Part shown: positions 1 through 11,093 of the stretch, one piece after another
How positions within the stretch are numbered: position 1 is the first letter of the stretch
Layout: every line of letters starts with the position of its first letter
Source of the DNA: Dioscorea cayenensis subsp. rotundata
Lineage: Eukaryota > Streptophyta > Magnoliopsida > Dioscoreales > Dioscoreaceae
Direction of reading: 5' to 3'
DNA length: 64,000 bases
NCBI RefSeq assembly: GCF_009730915.1
Contig: NC_052474.1
Location: 20,309,501-20,373,500 of the forward strand
Translations under genes and position numbers: made by a program
Notes under the pieces: generated by a model
The model's input: the letters and a program-made list of their open reading frames with translations, nothing else
Told to the model about the DNA's origin: nothing
Database searches by the model: none

Positions 1-448
1 CTTTTTTTATCGTTTTAGTATAAATAATGTGTTTTATAATCATAAGTAATTCTAATGAGAGTTTAAAGTTTAATATATATCTAACATATATATATGTAAT
101 TAAATGGTTTTAAACAATTGGAAATAATGATTTTCATACACGTGAGTAATCTTAGTTGGTTCTAAAAAAGTTCACCACAATTTTTAATGCCTAAAAATTG
201 TATAATTGACGAGTAAAAGTATTGAGACCCTGATAAAATAATATTTTCTATGTATGCTTATTTTAAAACTCTTTAAGAAGAGACTGTTTTTTTCTTAAAT
301 AATTTAGCCTACATTTGAAACATTATTAATTAAAGAAAATTATATATTTTATCAAACTTGACACATGCAAATATGTTTTTATGCTTGTAAAAAATTAACA
401 GATATTTGAACTAATTAAAAAGCTGCACCACCGACGATGACTGTCACT

Positions 449-457
449 ATATATTAA
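449..457 (+). promoter_or_regulatory. TATA-like element of R3-MYB copy A
   Basis: A TATATATTA tract sits 213 bases upstream of the copy A start codon. The equivalent place before copy B has TATATAAG (18003-18010) and before copy C TATAAAG (25743-25749), each followed by AGCA-rich sequence, so the element is conserved across the duplication. The rest of 1-661 aligns in patches with the upstream regions of copies B and C. A (GA)n tract at 621-650 lies in the presumed 5' leader, and copy C has a shorter one at about 25890. Confidence 0.5.
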
Positions 458-617
458 GCAGCAAATTTTGTGTGGCCATCACAACAAGAGGATAAAATCC
501 TATTGATCAAAATGGAACCCAAACCACATTTTAAGTACATGAACTGAGTTTTTCAGAACATTGTCAGTTATTCATTTATTGCTATAAAAAATGTGGTAAA
601 GGAGAGGGTTTGATATA

Positions 618-653
<36 letters not shown>

Positions 654-661
654 AGAAGAGA

Positions 662-1952
662 ATGGAAGATGCTAAGGTTCAAGGTACGCAGGTCCTTTAA
701 TTATGTTTAGCTATTTTCATCCATTTTCCTTTCTTCCTCTTGATTTTTGATTTTTGTGTTCAGAGTGCTTTGAAAGGAAATATATATAACTTCTCATCAA
801 TGTCATGCTTGATTCTCAGACCAAAACAGAAAAAGAAAAAAAAACACACACACACACACACACACACAAGCTAGCGAACAATAGTAATAGATCTCTTGCA
901 TTATGATATGTGTATATATATATATATATATATATTTACATTTCCCTTTCTTTCTCTCGATCTTTGTTTTTAGAGTGTTTTGAAGGTAGCTGTTGCATGA
1001 GATGATATGATAATTTATTGATACATTTTTTATTCTCAGAAAAAAAAAATAACCTAGACAAGAACGATACTAATATATCTTTTTCTTTACCATTATTTTT
1101 TCCTTTCTGGTCTCTCTGGCCATGTTTTTAGAGTGCTTTTGAAGATATGCTTTACTTACATGAAATGATGTAATAGTTTTCAAGTGTCTTTTTTTATTTT
1201 AAAAAACACATATACAAAGAACAATAGTAATATATTTCATTATGATAATTTTTTTAATTAAATATTTCCTTTCATTCTGCCCATATTTTGTTTTTGGAGT
1301 ATTTTTGAAGATAAGTTTTACCTGCATGAAATAAATAATAGTTTATTAATGTCTTTTTTATTCTAAAAAAACACAAACAATATTAATATATCTCTTATGT
1401 TCATTTCTTTTTCTTTTTTTTTTTTATCTTTGTTTTAGAGTGTTTTTGAAGGAAATCTTTCCTACATGGTTTATATCTAACATTTCATCAATGTCTTTTC
1501 TAATAAACAAAAATAAAAATATAAACATACTATAAAATATATCTATTGTCTTCATAATTAGGGATGAGAAACATGTCTCCTGAGGAAGAGGACTTGATTC
1601 ACCGGCTTTATCGTCTTTTAGGAGCCAGGTAAATAATTATCTTATTTTATTACAATCAAAATAATAGCCTTTAGTGTCTTCTTTAACACTTTAAGGAAAA
1701 AAAAAATGTTACAATTCGCTGAAAATTAAGAATGATTCTAATGAGCATTTTGTGGAGATTCAAATTATTTAACTTTTCTTATTGGTATGTATTAGATGGG
1801 AATTGATAGCTGGAAGGCTTCTGAACCGAACTTCTGAAGAAGTAGAGAAGTATTGGAAGATGAAGGAGATTGAGATCCTAGAGAAAAATAGAATTTATAA
1901 ACCAATTTGCACCAGACTTAGTCCATCTTTCAAGTTCTCAATGGACAATTAA
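662..1952 (+). CDS. R3-MYB repressor-like protein, copy A (intact)
   Basis: Exons 662-683, 1562-1628 and 1796-1952 join in phase to an 81-residue protein. It is almost entirely one R3 MYB repeat, as in the CPC/TRY/ETC/TCL family of small single-repeat MYBs. Residues 19-38 carry the bHLH-interaction signature [D/E]Lx2[R/K]x3Lx6Lx3R exactly, and the repeat closes with the EKYW segment. Such proteins lack an activation domain. In known families they compete with R2R3-MYBs for bHLH partners in the nucleus and so repress trichome, root-hair or anthocyanin programmes; that role is inferred here. The usual first tryptophan (IEWE in CPC) is missing: the segment before MSPEEEDL has no aromatic residue. 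The C-terminal tail (IYKPIC...PSFKF) is shared with copies B and C. All introns are GT-AG. Intron 1 is built of repeated units (see 762-1440). Confidence 0.85.
762..1440 (+). repeat. Tandem-derived repeats in intron 1 of MYB copy A
   Basis: Intron 1 contains five degenerate copies of one module. Each has a pyrimidine-rich run ending TTTTGTTTTCAG or TTTTTAG, then AGAGTG(C/T)TTTGAAGG, then 'catga..atgatataata..tttattaatgtc' and an A-rich block with AAGAACAATA. The AGAGTG anchors lie near 762, 972, 1130, 1296 and 1437. Introns 1 of copies B (near 18343, 18503) and C (near 26022, 26190, 26320, 26460) hold the same module in different numbers. Every module looks like a 3' splice site followed by a short pseudo-exon. 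Confidence 0.7.
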
Positions 1953-2378
1953 AAACATATATAAGCTATTATATACTATGTTTACTTCTTGTGAACTACT
2001 TATTTTCATCATCTCGTAATTTCATGTATGGTTTGTAATTTAGTTTAGCATTTGTTTTTCGCATGCTATTAGTATTGTTGTTGAATGTATGATTGAGTTT
2101 AAATAGAAAAGAAAGCTAGTTTTTACTACGAGTTTATTAATAAAACATGTGAATGAATTTTTGTCTTCAAAGATATGGACGTATATGAGATCAAACCCTT
2201 GATTTCTCATAGGGAGGAGAAAAATAAAACTTCACTGTGGTTAAAGAAATAATCAATTAGAAGAGATTTTGATGAATTCTGAAAATATATATTTCTCACA
2301 AATTTCCTATCATCGATTATAAAAATAGTTAATTAAAATAATAGGAACTTTTAGCAACAACATTAATCATTAAATAGG

Positions 2379-2890
2379 CACTACAACATTATGTATCTAT
2401 AGCTATGGAAGAAATTGTAGCAAAAAGTACAAAATCTTGTAGCTAAACACCTTAGCTTCAAAGATGAATCTCGTAGTAAGAAATGTCATAGCTAAAAATT
2501 AGCCACATATTTTATGACTTTTGTAGCTAAGTGTAATATATTTTGCTACAACTTTTATTTTTTCATGTCTACAAGAATAAAATATTTTGCCATGAAAATT
2601 TAACTTGGTAGCAAATAATTATTTGTTTTAGCTACATTATATTTATATATATAGCAAAATAGATTTTAGTTACAACAGAGAAACTTTGTGTCTAAAAGTT
2701 TAATTTACTTGCCACAGTGAAATTTTTGTCACAAATATTTTATGATTTAGTTATAAATGTAATATGTCCGTAACTAAATTAAACATTCATTTGCTATAGA
2801 TACTAAAACGTAGCTAAAAAGATAGCACCTTTGTTTCGAAACAAATCAGTTATAGCTGCACACTAAAATATTTTGCTATGAAATAGGAGG
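2379..2890. mobile_element. CACTA-like terminal fragment
   Basis: The stretch begins CACTACAACATT, resembling CACTA (En/Spm) termini. It is followed by about 500 bases dense in the short motif TAGCTACAA / TTGTAGC in both orientations, as in subterminal repeats of that superfamily. No coding sequence and no opposite terminus (TTGTAGTG) were found, so this is a fragment or a degenerate non-autonomous copy. The 1953-2378 stretch before it is the 3' flank of MYB copy A. Confidence 0.4.
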
Positions 2891-3504
2891 CTTGTAACAA
2901 ATTCTACATGAAAACAAGGGTATCATGGACGGAGAAAAGTTAAATTGGAGTCAGATTACGTGATGGTTTTTTTGTGGGATTCAAATTGTTAATTTTGTTT
3001 TGATGCAAATAGCACCTCCTAGTCTTTGTTTACGGCTATTGTAATGGTACTATATACCAACTAACAAATATGTGACAAGTAGTTCTTATTTTTCTTTTTT
3101 TTAAAATATCAATCAAATCATCTAAAGCATATATATTTTTTATTATTACACATCAACAATATATTAGAAAAGAATTGAACTCTCAATCTTCTAAGTTGGC
3201 ATGCTCTACATAAGAATTAAATGTTTTAATCGCTCAATTACTAACGCTATATATGGTGACGGCTACGAATAGTGTTATGTGTGTGACAAGACCAATTACC
3301 TTCTGACGTCTCTTAAATAAATGCATATGCTCTTCTCAATGAAACATTCGTAGATGTAAAATGGGTCCCCATTGTACATCACCCTCACTACCTGCCAGTG
3401 ATGTTTCTCCATGTCATGTGTTAGCCTGCGTTGTCTTGAGTTGATTACTATTCTATTCACAAAAATGTATGTATATGGATAATGTTGTGCTCATAAAATA
3501 TATA
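2891..3504. other. Duplicated MYB-unit flank, no gene
   Basis: No gene seen. Part of this flank matches 30790-31560, downstream of copy C: both carry 'atagcacctcct', a 'ggtactat' segment, and a block around 3340-3450 paralleling 31440-31560 ('atgaaacat', 'aaatgggtc', 'tgccagtg.tgtt'). It is therefore part of the duplicated unit, outside the coding exons. Confidence 0.55.
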
Positions 3505-3825
3505 TGGGTAAACAACGTAAATGATATTTTACTTTTCGTGTGTTTTTATTTTGATCACCCTATTTTAAAAAAATTATTATTTAATTCTCTACTTTTATTT
3601 TTGGTTTAAATTTATGTCATCTGAGCATGCATCGTTAATGGCGATTACATGTGGCATTTGTCAACTCTAAAAAATTGGCATGTAAGATACCACATATGTT
3701 CATCATTAACGATGTATGTTCGAGTGACCAAATTGTAAAAAAAACTAAAAGTGTGGACAAAAATATAATTTTTTAAAATTCAGTACTGAAATAAATATAA
3801 ACACACAAAGAAGAGAATGCCCCAA
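3505..3825. mobile_element. MITE-like inverted-repeat element
   Basis: An AT-rich stretch with opposed arms: 'tcgtgtgtttttattt' on the left and 'aaataaatataaacacaca' on the right, plus an inner pair 'gcatcgttaatg' / 'cattaacgatgta'. No coding capacity. The form fits a non-autonomous DNA transposon. Its exact ends and target duplication are not clear. Confidence 0.4.
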
Positions 3826-3924
3826 ATTAAAACCCTATATATACATGAGGATTCTGGGGGCGTTCCATAATTTAAAAAAGAAAGAGAGAAGGTGGATGAG
3901 AGAGAGAGAGAGAGAGAGAGAGAT

Positions 3925-4294
3925 GGGTGTATAGAAAGTGTGGAACAGTGAACAAACTTAAACTTCTATTTGTGTATATTCATAAATGAAAAGTTACAAA
4001 GCTATTTATACAACTCTTCTGTATTTAAGAAAGAAAGTGAAAATATTGTAGGAGGATTACTGGTATAAAAACATACAATAACATAGCTAAAAATATACAA
4101 AGAATATTTGCTTAAAGATTATGGAAGATATGCTACGAGATATCAATGGAAGGAAATATGTCAAAATATCTGAAAATATAAAAAGTTGATAATGCGTTAT
4201 TATCCCCAACAAGCTTATGGGTGAAGCAATAGTGAGCTTGTCTCAAAGCTAACAAAAAGGATGTAGATGAAAGAGCTTTTGTCATAATATGATC
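3925..4294 (-). mobile_element. Copia element A: 3' LTR remnant and end of RNase H
   Basis: Read on the minus strand, 4196-4294 encodes the C-terminal tail of a Copia RNase H (MTKALS..F motif, 'HKL' near the end). It is followed by a stretch with a TATAAATAGC promoter-like box that looks like a 3' LTR, ending near a (GA)n tract at about 3900. The rest of the same RNase H lies at 6029-6477, because a solo LTR (4295-6028) is inserted within the reading frame. The element is defective. Confidence 0.6.
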
Positions 4295-6028
4295 TGATAG
4301 GAACACAAGTGTACGTGCCGATTGCGTAATAATAGTGTGCTAAAAGCAGAGTGTCGGTCTACAATGAAGAAAATGAATACTGATAGTAACTCTAAATCCG
4401 AAAATTAACCTTAATGATCAAATGTCATGTATGTGAACAATAACAAGTAAAATAAGAAAATACCGGAAATAATGAGACAGAAGTCAAGGAAGAGAGCGAT
4501 GTTCGGGCGTAGCATCCCTATAATGTTATGATGTGTAGGATAAAGGCCATCTAGATATGCAATCCTATTTGACCAGAAAGGTTTTCAGAATTATACTAAA
4601 CCCCAATTTCGAAGGCGAAGAGTAACTAAATAGCTGCAGAGCTGATACAGACACTCTATGAAACCTTATTGTGGGTTAATAACAATCTATTAAGTAGGTA
4701 ATCTCCCCTAAAGAGAGAGATACCTCTAATCCGAATACAAAGCAGAAATGCAATTTCTCCTAAAATCCACTCCACATGATTGCAAAGAGAACGGAGATTA
4801 CCAATAACTCACTCGGGAGAATTGAGAGAGAAAGAGTCTCCAAAGTACCTTATACCCAAGCTAACTTGCAATTCTCTCTAATAACGGCATGTCTATGTGC
4901 TAGGTGGGTATTTCTAGTTATTACGTAGCACATCAAACATAATAGCTATGGCTTTCGCCTCGTTAGCAACCAAGCATTCAAACATGCAATTAGATTCAAA
5001 AAGAAGTGATTACAATTAATAAAAACAATTAAAGCATGAAAGACCCCACAACTAATGTCAAATAAGTAAACTGTAGAGTTCAACTACGCCCAAACAACTA
5101 TAAATTAACGCTCCATTAATGAAGGGAAAACATTCAAGATACAAATAATAGGAGTAAACATGAAATCCATGAAAAACCCCCTTTTCAATTATGCCAATGA
5201 AGAATCGCCGAAGAAACCCTTTGAGAAGCTTCCACGCACGCCGTCAAGATGAGTTGTACGGTTACGATCTTCAATCCCCTTGAGTGTTGAGCCAAATCCC
5301 CCTTGACATTGATCCTTAGATACTGGAGATTCGCCTCTTATCTTCCCTCACTTCACCTCCAAGAATTGCCCAAAAGAAAAGATATTGGATGCCCTAAAAA
5401 TCCTCATTAGGCCTATTTATACCCGATTGCTTACGGCTTGCTTACTGGCTTAAGGACATGATTGGAAGGGTGTTGGAGGAGATGGTCGCGAACCTTACGA
5501 GAATACTTACGGCTGTAAATCATGTCTGTAAGGTTTTCTGTATGTGTTGCAGTCCCGTTTATAACCGTGAGAGCTGGAATGTAAACTTCACTGTTCTGCC
5601 TCTTTTGACTGCCCTTACGGGCGTATGCTATGGTCGTAAGCTCCTCTGCATGGTCCTTACTGGCATCCTTTCAGGCATAAGCCTTGCTTGTAAGGTCTTC
5701 TGAATTGGCTCTGAATCATTATTATGAGCATAATTAAGCATGCTCGCAAGGTTGTCTAAAATTTACTTACTCCCGTAAGGCTGGCCATAACCTACACGTA
5801 ACCTACCCAGTTTGCCTTGTCCTTGTTCTAATGATACCGAAAGAGCTCCAACTTCATCATTTGAGGTCTAAAATGCTTCATTTGTCTCTCTCTCGTCTTG
5901 AAGCATTGACCTAAGTCTGTTAATGGGAAACACACTATATCTAGTATCGAATTCCACAATATGGTTCTAATACATGTCTATTGAGTGTATAAAATGATAT
6001 GAAATATGTGGATATTGTACACTCATCA
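4295..6028 (-). mobile_element. Solo LTR (Gypsy-like) inserted in Copia RNase H
   Basis: A 1734-base unit with TG...CA ends (minus-strand start TGATGAG, end CCTATCA). It is flanked by TGATC (4290-4294) and TAATC (6029-6033), a 5-bp target duplication with one mismatch. Removing it would reconnect the two halves of the Copia RNase H. A second, inverted and 5'-shortened copy lies at 8878-9945 with internal sequence attached. The LTR holds CCGTAAG-type repeats and a TATAAATAG box near 5415. Small ORFs inside it are not genes. Confidence 0.75.
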
Positions 6029-6941
6029 TAATCAACAATCTGATCTTTTGTAGAGATGTGACGAATGAAGAGGGATTTCTTGGCTACCGAGTCTCAAACA
6101 AAATGAATATCAATTTCAATATGTTTCATATGAGCATGGGCGACAAGTTCCGCAGCTAGAAATGTGGCTCCGAGATTGTCACACCATACGGTTGGTTTGA
6201 GATCGGTTAATCCGATTTCACCAAGAAGTGATGTAATCCAACATAATTTAGCAAATGCAAGAGTGATACTCTTATATTCTGCTTCTGTACTAGAATGAAC
6301 AACCGTTAGATTTTTCTTAGAGCTCCAAGAAATGAGATTAGGACCCAAATAGATGGAATAACCATAGGTAGAGAGGTGATCATTGGGACAACCAGCCCAG
6401 TAAACATCAATGTAAGTAGTGAGAGTACGGTTTTGGGCTTTGGTTAAGGAAAGGCTATAGGTGGTGGTTGACCTCAAATACTAAAGAATTCATTTAATAG
6501 TAGTCCAAAACACATCAGTACGGTAATTAAGAAATTGTGAAAAAATTTTAACAATAAATTGAATATCATGATGAGTAAGGAAAAGATATTGCAAGGCTCC
6601 AACAGTATGATGATATTCAGCGGGGTCAGAAATGGGAACTCCATGGTTGTAAGATAGAGGTAGGGTGGGTGTCATGGGAGTAGGCACATGTTTGGAGCTA
6701 TCAAGATGAGTGTGGGTTAAAAGATCTTGTGTGTACTTGGTTTGGGTGAGATATAGGCAATTTAGTGTGAAATGTAGCTTCAATGCCAAGAAAATAATGT
6801 AGAGACCCAAGGTCTTTCAAGGAAAATGTGACATTTAGGTCATTAATAAGAGAAGAAAGAAAAGATTGTGAAGAATCTATAACCAAGATATCATCCACAT
6901 AGACAAAAAGAAAGGTAGTGTTAGTGGGAGTAGTGTGAATG
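6029..6941 (-). mobile_element. Copia element A: reverse transcriptase / RNase H remnant
   Basis: Minus-strand fragments match the Ty1/copia pol C-terminus. At 6701-6941 there is the RT segment with the YVDDILV catalytic motif and SLKDLG..HYFLGIE. At 6490-6810 is the connection region, in another frame. At 6094-6477 is RNase H with DVYWAGCPND, SWSSKK and SSTEAEY motifs and HIEIDIHFV. Frame changes between these pieces and a truncation at 6941, where Copia element B begins, show that it is dead. It sits in the spacer downstream of MYB copy A. Confidence 0.85.
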
Positions 6942-7422
6942 TGTTGTGTATGGATCATATGCACAAGTAAATGAGCAGATGCGGGAACAGTGTGGAGTGG
7001 CGCGACAGCGTCTGTCCTATTGGGGAAGCATCAGTTTGATAGGTTAGGGTGCGGGGTAAACACCCCGTGGTAGGATAGAAGAATAATTTGTATCTGGTTA
7101 GGATTATTATTTGATAATCTTGTACATAGTATCTTAATAGGATTTGTATCCGGATAAGGTTAAAATATGGATATATTTAGGATCCAGATAGGGTTAGGAT
7201 TTGGATAGTTTTGTATCTGGATAAGCTTAATTTTTTTAACCTATAAATTCATGTAACCCTGGTCTTTTGTCTCAACTATGAGAAGAGACGAGTGAATAAG
7301 AGGAATACAGCCGCTCCAATCCTGAGGATGAAGGCACATTGCCGAACCTCTTAAATCTTGTGTATTTTTTATTGTCTCATTGCTCTCTTTATTTCCCCTA
7401 CGGATTTTCTATTTTTCTAACA
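6942..7422 (+). mobile_element. Copia element B: 5' LTR
   Basis: A 481-base LTR starting TGTTGTGTATGG and ending CTAACA. Two bases after its end lies TGGTATCAGAG, the primer-binding site complementary to initiator tRNA-Met. The first bases recur at about 8844 after a purine-rich tract, marking the start of the 3' LTR. The LTR abuts the truncated RT of element A directly, so element B inserted into A. Confidence 0.7.
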
Positions 7423-7424
7423 AG

Positions 7425-7437
7425 TGGTATCAGAGAG
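7425..7437 (+). other. Primer-binding site of Copia element B
   Basis: TGGTATCAGAGAG directly follows the LTR. Its first 11 bases match the usual plant Copia primer-binding site complementary to the 3' end of initiator methionine tRNA. Confidence 0.75.
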
Positions 7438-7453
7438 AGGTTTCGTTGGCAAG

Positions 7454-8843
7454 ATGAACTATGTTACAAGATTCGATGTGGAAAGGTTTGATGGAACTAG
7501 AAATTTCGGATTGTGGCAGCGGGTAAAAGATTTGCTAGTGCAGCAGGAGATGTTGAAAATATTATTAGAGACAAAGCCTCAAGCTTTGGAAGACCAAGTC
7601 TAGTTGGATTTACAAACAAGAGCGACGGCACTTATTCGGTTGTGTTCGACGGATGATGTTATGTATCACGTCATGGATCTCTCATCTCCAGTGGAGACCT
7701 GGAAACAATTGGAGAGTCGATATATGTCAAAATCTCTGACAAATAAGTTGTTTCTGAAGCAGAAATTGTACGACCTAAAGATGAAAGATGGTGCAAATTT
7801 GGTATAATATATCAATTTTTCAATTACACAGTCAGTGATTTACTAATAATTGAGGTTGGGATTAAAGATAAAGACAAAGATATGATTTTGATGTATCCTT
7901 TGTCACCTTCGTATAAGCATCTGGTGACCCCACTCACATGGGGGAAAGACACGCTCAATGTAGATGAGATCACTATGGCGTTGTTGGCCCACAATCAACG
8001 GAAGAAAAATAATGCTGAAGGTTTTCAAACGGAAGCGTTGTAATACTTGCATGTGAAAGTGAACCAGGAAACTAAGAGAAGGCAAGGGAAAGATGGTTAG
8101 CGCAAAAGGAATCCCATAGTCAGAAGATTTATTCAATGTTATAAGTGCCGACATATAAGGCATATTAGAAAAGACTGTCCAAACAAGAAGCAATAGATTG
8201 ATAAAAGGAACAGTAATTTATCTCAGTTTGCTAATGTGATTCAGCGCGGTTATTCAGATTGTAGTTATGGGGATCTTCTTTCAGTTTCATCATGTCAAAC
8301 CTCATATTCATGGATTTTGGATACGGGATGTTAGTTTCACATGACATCGAACAAGGACTAGTTTGATTCATACAAATCAGGGGATTTTTGTTTTGTCTTC
8401 ATGGGAAATAATAAAGCATGTGCTATTGCTGGAAAGGGACAAATCAATTTTCGGATGCATAATTCTGTTGTTCAGACTTTGTGTGATGTTAGACATGTTC
8501 CAGAATTAAAGAAGAATCTGATTTCTTCGGGTACTTTGCATGGAAACGGTTTTAGCTATAAAATCGAAAAGGATTGCATTGCGGTGAGTATGGATAGTTT
8601 GATAGTAATGAAAGGGAAAAGGAGAGCAAGGAATATTTACACGCTGACGAGAAATACAGTTGTAGGTGGAGTTGTTGTTGCAGTTACAAAATTAGATCAA
8701 GGCAATCACTACAGGGAAGTTCAAGCATTACTTGGACTTGATCAATGTCTCTAATGCTAAGGAGACATGGCACTCAACCTGTCCAGATAATGAGGAGCTC
8801 CCTGGTTTATATCTTTATAGGGTATATTTGTCAAGGTGGAGAT
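7454..8843 (+). pseudogene. Copia element B: gag and protease remnant
   Basis: The gag frame starts at 7454 with MNYVTRFDVERFDGTRNF and continues through the UBN2-type gag region, with stops near 7600 and 7805. Around 8140-8180 a CCHC zinc knuckle (CYKCRHIRHIRKDC) is intact. At about 8310-8335 an aspartic-protease DTG motif appears, followed by a stop, and then a pre-integrase-like region (8401-8700). Integrase, RT and RNase H are absent: the sequence passes within about 100 bases to the purine-rich tract AAGGTGGAGAT (8833-8843). The element is an internally deleted, stop-ridden copy. Confidence 0.8.
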
Positions 8844-8877
8844 TATTGTGTATGGCTCATATGCATAAGTAAACGAA
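8844..8877 (+). mobile_element. Copia element B: truncated 3' LTR
   Basis: After the purine-rich tract, 34 bases resemble the start of the 5' LTR (tgtgtatgg.tcatatgca.aagtaaa). The match then stops where Gypsy-like LTR sequence begins, so the 3' LTR was cut by that insertion or by a later deletion. Confidence 0.6.
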
Positions 8878-9945
8878 ATCAGAAGACCTTATGGATGGGG
8901 ATTATGACTGTAAGTCATCCCATAAGGCTCGCGACAATCTTTCCCAGCTCCCTTACGGCCTAGTCCTTACACCCGTAAGTAGCCCGTAAGTAGTCGGGTA
9001 TAAATAGAACTTATGATGATTTCTAGGGCATTCTTTATTCTATCTTTCCATTCTTTTGGGGGCAATTCTTGGAGGCGAGGTTGAGGAAGAAAATGACCGA
9101 ATCTCCAGCACCTTAGGCAAGATTTGGAGAGGGATTTGGCCCGGTATTCAAGAGGATTAAACGTTGTAGCCGTGAGCTCGACTTGACAGGTGCGTGGAAA
9201 CTACCTCAACGTCTCACCATCCTAAGGTTTAACAAGGGGGTTTTTATGGATCTTATGTTCACCTCTATTATTTGTATCTTGAATATTTGCCCTCTGTTAA
9301 TGGACGGCTAATTTGTATATGTTTGGGGGTATCTATAACTTTAGTTGTTGGATTTTTTATGCTTTGATTGATTTCATAGTTGCTTGGGTATAGGGTACTT
9401 TATAGACTCTGTCTCCCTCAATTCTCCCGAGTGAGTTGTTGGCAATCTCCGTGCTATTTGCAATCATGTGGAGTGGATTTTAGGAGAAATCGCATTTCTG
9501 CTCTATGTTCGGATTATGGGTAATCTCTCTGTAGGGAGAGATTATCTACTTAAGAGATTGTCATTAGCTACAGTCAGGTTTCATGGACTGTTAATGCGAT
9601 TGTGTGGATGTCTGTATCAGCACTACACATATTCAGTTACTCTTCACCTGAGAAATCGGCGTTTTGTATAATTCAAATAGGATTACTTGTTTAAACGACC
9701 ATTGTCATGTACTCAACAACCCTAGAGGAATACTATACCCGAACATCGCTTTCTTCCTTAATTTCCCTCATACTATTTCCCATATTTTCTAGTCTTCTTT
9801 TTCTCTTGTTCACACACAAGCACTCCACTATTCAGGCTATTTTTCGGATCTAGAGTTATTACTAGTATTCATTTTTTTCTGTGAACCGACACTTTGTACT
9901 TACGCACACTTTATTACACCATCGGCACGTACACTTGCATTCCTA
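8878..9945 (+). mobile_element. Gypsy-like LTR, inverted partner of 4295-6028
   Basis: This stretch aligns in reverse complement with 4295-5700. Shared landmarks include 'gggtataaatag' near 9000, 'gcaattcttggagg' near 9065, 'aattctcccgag' near 9420 and 'ggcacgtacacttg' near 9925. Its 5' part (about 600 bases present in the other copy) is missing. Unlike the other copy, it continues into internal element sequence at its 3' end. Confidence 0.7.
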
Positions 9946-10200
9946 TCAAGTTTTTTGCGCCATCTGCCGGGGAAGATTAGTGATATTAGGAACACTAGAA
10001 TATATATCATTTTAGCCATTTCTTTTCTTTTTCCTATTTGTTTATATTCTTTTTCTCTTCGATTGTTTTCTGATTTTTTTTTCCCTCTTTGGTTTGATTT
10101 CAGTGTATGCCACCCGAAAGGCATAGCACCAAGACTGGCAGAAGGCGAGAGTAGTGTAGAGAGAGTGGTTCAATTGTAGGGCTAATAGGGCTAGTAGAAA
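9946..10200 (+). mobile_element. Gypsy-like element: primer-site region and gag start
   Basis: Directly after the LTR, TTTTTTGCGCCATCTGCCGGGG resembles the TTTTGGCGCCGTTGCCGGGG junction typical of Athila/Tat-type Gypsy elements. From 10108 a reading frame starts MPPERHSTKTGRRRE, like the basic start of a gag protein. It ends within 100 bases, where MYB-unit spacer sequence resumes. Confidence 0.5.
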
Positions 10201-11093
10201 TAGAGTTTAATTAAATGGTTCATATCAAAATACTATACATCCTATGAACGAGTAAATTTATTGGTACGTCATTGTAAGGTCACGATGAAGATCTTTGGAT
10301 GAAAATTCAATAGCTGATGATTAACATTCGTAAATATTCAATCTAGAAACATTTATAGGTGTCGCGTCCTCTCTGTGTGTGTGGGGCTCACTACTTGTAT
10401 TTGCACGTTACTGTGATGAAGCAAAATAGTGAATACTAAATATGATGTCCAATGTCTGATTAACCTCTGAGAAAGCTGGTTTAATTATTTTGTATGCATA
10501 TTTTAGTTTATCTTCTTTGTTGATTATTCTCCAACGCGTTTTTTTCATGTGCAAGCCTGGCTTCTTTGTTCGTATCCAATGCGTTTTACATGTTTACCCC
10601 TAATGGAATCTCATGCAAAATTTGCATATCTTCCTGGGGAAGGGTGCATAATTGCCTATATACTCATAATCATTTACACCTAACTACACAACAAAATTAT
10701 TGAAGTTTTTTTAAACCCATTTTTTATATTTTTTAAATATTAATACCTGTATTAAATACATCAAATCGTTTAATAAATAGCTAAAACACCCATCTTATTA
10801 TAAAAATTTTGTTAATTATTAAAATTATATATTTAAATAACTAAAAATAGCAAGCAATACCAACAATTTGTCTAAACACTTTTTAGATTTTTTTTATTAT
10901 GATGGTATTTTTTTTTTCCAAATAGATGTTAATAGTATTTAATCAATTCTCTTTTAACTTGTCTTCTTTAACTTAAATAATCAATTCTCTTTTCACTTGC
11001 CACTTTTAACTTATCAATAGTGTCACTCGACTCACTCCCGATCTATTTAAGATAAATTAATTTTTCAATTGATCATTTATGGTAATGCATGAC
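10201..11093. other. Duplicated MYB-unit spacer, no gene
   Basis: No gene seen. The part at 10380-10620 parallels 31970-32700 downstream of copy C (ttgcacgttactgtgatgaagcaaaa, then 'ttttacatg.ttaccc'), so the retroelement complex at 3.9-10.2 kb is an insertion into a unit that copy C lacks. The 10920-11090 part parallels 22300-22400 after copy B. Confidence 0.55.

Noticed and set aside
621-650. (GA)n and other microsatellites as CRISPR-like or satellite arrays
   Set aside because: Simple mono- to trinucleotide repeats; no spacers, and the genome is a plant nuclear one.
5458-5703. 81-codon frame with Cys-rich peptide
   Set aside because: Lies inside the solo LTR and is made of its CCGTAAG repeats; the inverted copy does not keep it.
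6094-6964. Copia pol frames as host genes
   Set aside because: YVDD, RNase H and frame breaks identify a dead retrotransposon.
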